From contig JAIEMR010000105.1 in the NCBI GenBank assembly GCA_019751935.1, positions 1 to 7,241 of the forward strand: 7,241 nucleotides of DNA. Direction: 5' to 3'. Positions within the stretch are counted from its first letter, which is position 1; each line of letters opens with the position of its first letter. A program made the translations under genes and the position numbers. The notes beneath the pieces are model-generated. The model was not told where the DNA came from. It did no database searches and saw only the letters and a list, made by a program, of their open reading frames with translations. The stretch comes from Alphaproteobacteria bacterium. GTDB lineage: Bacteria; Pseudomonadota; Alphaproteobacteria; Paracaedibacterales; CAIULA01. Shown one piece after another: positions 5,369 through 7,241 of the stretch.

Positions 5369-7157
5369 ACTTCTTGATCTTGGTCTTATTAACCAGATTG
5401 CTGCAGGCGAAGTTATTGAACGTCCAGCTGCAGCCGTTAAGGAACTCGTTGAGAATTCAATTGACGCAGGAGCTACCAAAATTGAAGTTAGCCTTAGAGA
5501 CGGCGGCCGAACTTTAATTCAGGTTATAGATAATGGATATGGAATGAATCCTGAAGATTTAACTTTGTGCGTGGAGCGCCATGCAACTTCAAAGCTAAAC
5601 ACAGGAGATTTGTTTAACATTCATAGTTTTGGCTTTAGAGGCGAAGCATTACCTTCCATTGGTTCAGTGAGCCGCCTTTCCATTATTAGCAAGCCTCAAG
5701 GTCAAGAAACGGCCTTTCAGCTTGACGTTGAAGGCGGCGTAAAAAGTGATCTCACTCCTGCCTCATATCCATTTGGTACCAGGGTTGTTATTAGGGACCT
5801 TTTTTATGCAACCCCTGCCCGTTTGAAATTTTTGAAATCACCAACAACCGAACTTGGGCATAGCACTGATTATTTGAATCGTTTAGCTCTTGCTCATCCT
5901 TCAATTGAATTTACTTTAAAAGAAGGAAGTAGGGTTGTTTTTCATTACCCCAGTTGCGCAACCTTTCCAGAAAGATTAAAAGCTGTTCTTGGGAGGGAAT
6001 TTTCTGAAAACTCCAGACAAGTCACGGCTATTCGTGACCACATGGAAATAAATGGATGGATAAGCCTTCCAACCTATAATTCCAGTCAATCAACAGAACA
6101 ATATCTTTTTGTCAACGATAGGCCCATAAAAGATAAATCCCTTAGTGCTGCTATTAGGGTTGCCTATCAAGATTTCCTGCCCAGCAACAGATATCCCTCC
6201 CTTGCCGTATTTTTAAAAATTGATCCTTCTGAAGTTGACGTCAATGTTCACCCAGCTAAAGCCGAAGTCAGGTTTAGAGAAGCTCAAGTTATAAGAGGTC
6301 TTTTCATAAGCGCCTTAAAACAAACATTGCATGAAACAACTCATGAAACATCAGCTCATTTAGCCAGAGATGCCGTTGCAATTTTAAGGGATAGCAGCAC
6401 ACAAGCGGGCATTGTCAAAAAAAATTACCCTGCTGCGTTTTCAGCGGCACAGTCAATTCCATTGCAAGGGAGAATTTCGTCAGTTTACGGAAGCGGCAAT
6501 TATCAAGCCAGAGCATTTATAGATGAAGCGGCCAGTATTGTTAATGAATCCTTTCAGGATGAAACTGAAGAGGATTTATATCCACTAGGACTCGCTAAAG
6601 CCCAACTTCATAAAACCTATATTATTGCCGAAAAAAATGACAGCTTAGTGATTGTAGATCAACATGCAGCTCATGAACGTCTTGTTTATGAAAAAATGAA
6701 AGAACAATATCAGGAAAATAAGATACGTTCACAAACCCTTCTTTTGCCAGAAATTATCAATTTAACTGAAAATGATATTCATCTTTTAACGCCCTATCTA
6801 GAAGAATTAGAGCGCCTTGGAATTGGTATTGAGGTTTTTGGTACGAACTCGCTGGTTATCAGACAAATTCCAGCGCTTCTTTCTGGGGTTGATGTTGCTT
6901 CCATGATCAAAGATCTGATCGCAGATTTAAAAGAGCTTGGTACCAGCTATTCCCTGACTGAAAAACTACATGAGGTTCTCTCGACTTTGGCGTGCCATAG
7001 TAGCATTCGTGCTGGAAAAACCATGTCTATTCCTGAAATGAACGCGTTGTTAAGGCAAATGGAAAACACCCCTCATTCAGGACAGTGCAATCATGGAAGG
7101 CCGACTTATATTGAATTACAAAAAGATGATATCGAAAAGCTATTTGGAAGACGATAA
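5352..7157 (+). CDS. mutL: DNA mismatch repair protein MutL, endonuclease type
   Basis: Mismatch-repair mediator that couples MutS recognition to strand incision and removal. I chose ATG 5352 (601 residues): it gives MQQRIKLLDLGLINQIAAGEVIERP, the normal MutL opening. An in-frame ATG at 5262 would add 30 residues that only shadow the flippase gene. The GHKL ATPase domain has E34 and N35 in KELVENSIDAGA, D60 in IDNGYGM, RHATSK (76-81), GFRGEALPS (94-102) and GTRVVIRDLF (142-151), followed by VDVNVHPAKAEVRF with K303. A variable linker covers about 330-405. The C-terminal dimerisation domain carries D436-Q-H-A-A-H-E-R-L-V-Y-E447, matching the metal-dependent nuclease motif DQHA(X)2E(X)4E, with ACHSSIRAG (547-555) and C579-N-H-G-R-P584. 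This indicates nicking MutL as in Bacillus and most bacteria, unlike E. coli MutL, which works with MutH. It overlaps the upstream gene by 17 bp, so coupled translation is likely. Confidence 0.97.
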   Translation: MQQRIKLLDLGLINQIAAGEVIERPAAAVKELVENSIDAGATKIEVSLRDGGRTLIQVIDNGYGMNPEDLTLCVERHATSKLNTGDLFNIHSFGFRGEALPSIGSVSRLSIISKPQGQETAFQLDVEGGVKSDLTPASYPFGTRVVIRDLFYATPARLKFLKSPTTELGHSTDYLNRLALAHPSIEFTLKEGSRVVFHYPSCATFPERLKAVLGREFSENSRQVTAIRDHMEINGWISLPTYNSSQSTEQYLFVNDRPIKDKSLSAAIRVAYQDFLPSNRYPSLAVFLKIDPSEVDVNVHPAKAEVRFREAQVIRGLFISALKQTLHETTHETSAHLARDAVAILRDSSTQAGIVKKNYPAAFSAAQSIPLQGRISSVYGSGNYQARAFIDEAASIVNESFQDETEEDLYPLGLAKAQLHKTYIIAEKNDSLVIVDQHAAHERLVYEKMKEQYQENKIRSQTLLLPEIINLTENDIHLLTPYLEELERLGIGIEVFGTNSLVIRQIPALLSGVDVASMIKDLIADLKELGTSYSLTEKLHEVLSTLACHSSIRAGKTMSIPEMNALLRQMENTPHSGQCNHGRPTYIELQKDDIEKLFGRR

Positions 7158-7241
7158 GGACTTCAGGCTTTGTGATGCACTTTCCTTATTACCCTCTTGA
7201 AATTCTTCGATAATATATAAAGGCCTTGATTTAATCTGCTC
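7140..7241 (-). CDS. Possible 3' end of a convergent gene (partial)
   Basis: Reading leftward from the window edge, one minus-strand frame stays open for 33 codons to a TAG at 7142-7140, overlapping the end of mutL by 18 bp. Its C-terminal residues include KSRPLYIIEEFQEGNKESA and a serine/lysine-rich tail, which looks like a plausible disordered protein end. I do not recognise it. Doubt is real: a second minus-strand frame is also open from the edge for 25 codons, ending in TGA at 7165-7163, and chance openness of this length is common. It is also possible that 7158-7241 is simple spacer. No plus-strand gene starts here. Confidence 0.25.
   Translation of the reverse strand, partial: EQIKSRPLYIIEEFQEGNKESASQSLKSLSSSK

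Noticed and set aside
7154..7189. ATAAGGA/TCCTTAT inverted repeat after mutL as a terminator
   Set aside because: The 7-bp A/T-rich arms are 22 nt apart with no T tract; too weak to call a terminator.
1..7241. CRISPR array, tRNA/rRNA, riboswitch, defence island or intact transposase
   Set aside because: Looked for and not seen: no regularly spaced repeats, no tRNA-like cloverleaf, no transposase or defence protein motif in any convincing frame.

Overview
The window looks like ordinary chromosome from an AT-rich Alphaproteobacterium. The proteins have alphaproteobacterial features: a class A penicillin-binding protein with a 'YDRRHGWRGP' segment, an intracellular polyhydroxybutyrate (PHB) depolymerase of the PhaZ type, and a MutL with the endonuclease motif. 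The strong A/T bias together with REP-like repeats would fit a host-associated lineage such as Holosporales or a related group. That placement is inference from protein style and composition, not from a marker gene.

Layout. Positions 1-382 hold no convincing gene. They contain a decayed REP doublet (two inverted REP-like arms, 151-256), a further 12-bp stem (255-309) and one copy of a roughly 32-bp direct repeat (96-127). Positions 383-592 (minus) encode a 69-residue protein of unknown function with a strong ribosome binding site. The second copy of the direct repeat (651-684) contains the last codons and stop of the next gene. Positions 673-2943 (minus) encode penicillin-binding protein 1A (mrcA). 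Upstream of it on the same strand, 3050-4285 encodes PhaZ. A 105-bp divergent gap (4286-4390) separates the minus-strand genes from a plus-strand pair: a flippase-like membrane protein (4391-5368) and mutL (5352-7157), which overlap by 17 bp. At the right edge an open frame on the minus strand (7241 to 7140) may be the 3' end of a convergent gene.

How the genes relate. The intact genes cover cell-wall synthesis, mobilisation of stored PHB, an envelope lipid-type membrane protein and mismatch repair. No single pathway joins them. The two same-strand pairs, phaZ-mrcA and flippase-mutL, may each be co-transcribed; the second is very likely translationally coupled. I see no defence system, CRISPR array, intact transposase or RNA gene. 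The only accessory-looking DNA is about 1-684, where repeats bracket the small unknown gene and reach into the end of mrcA. That is the part worth a second look.
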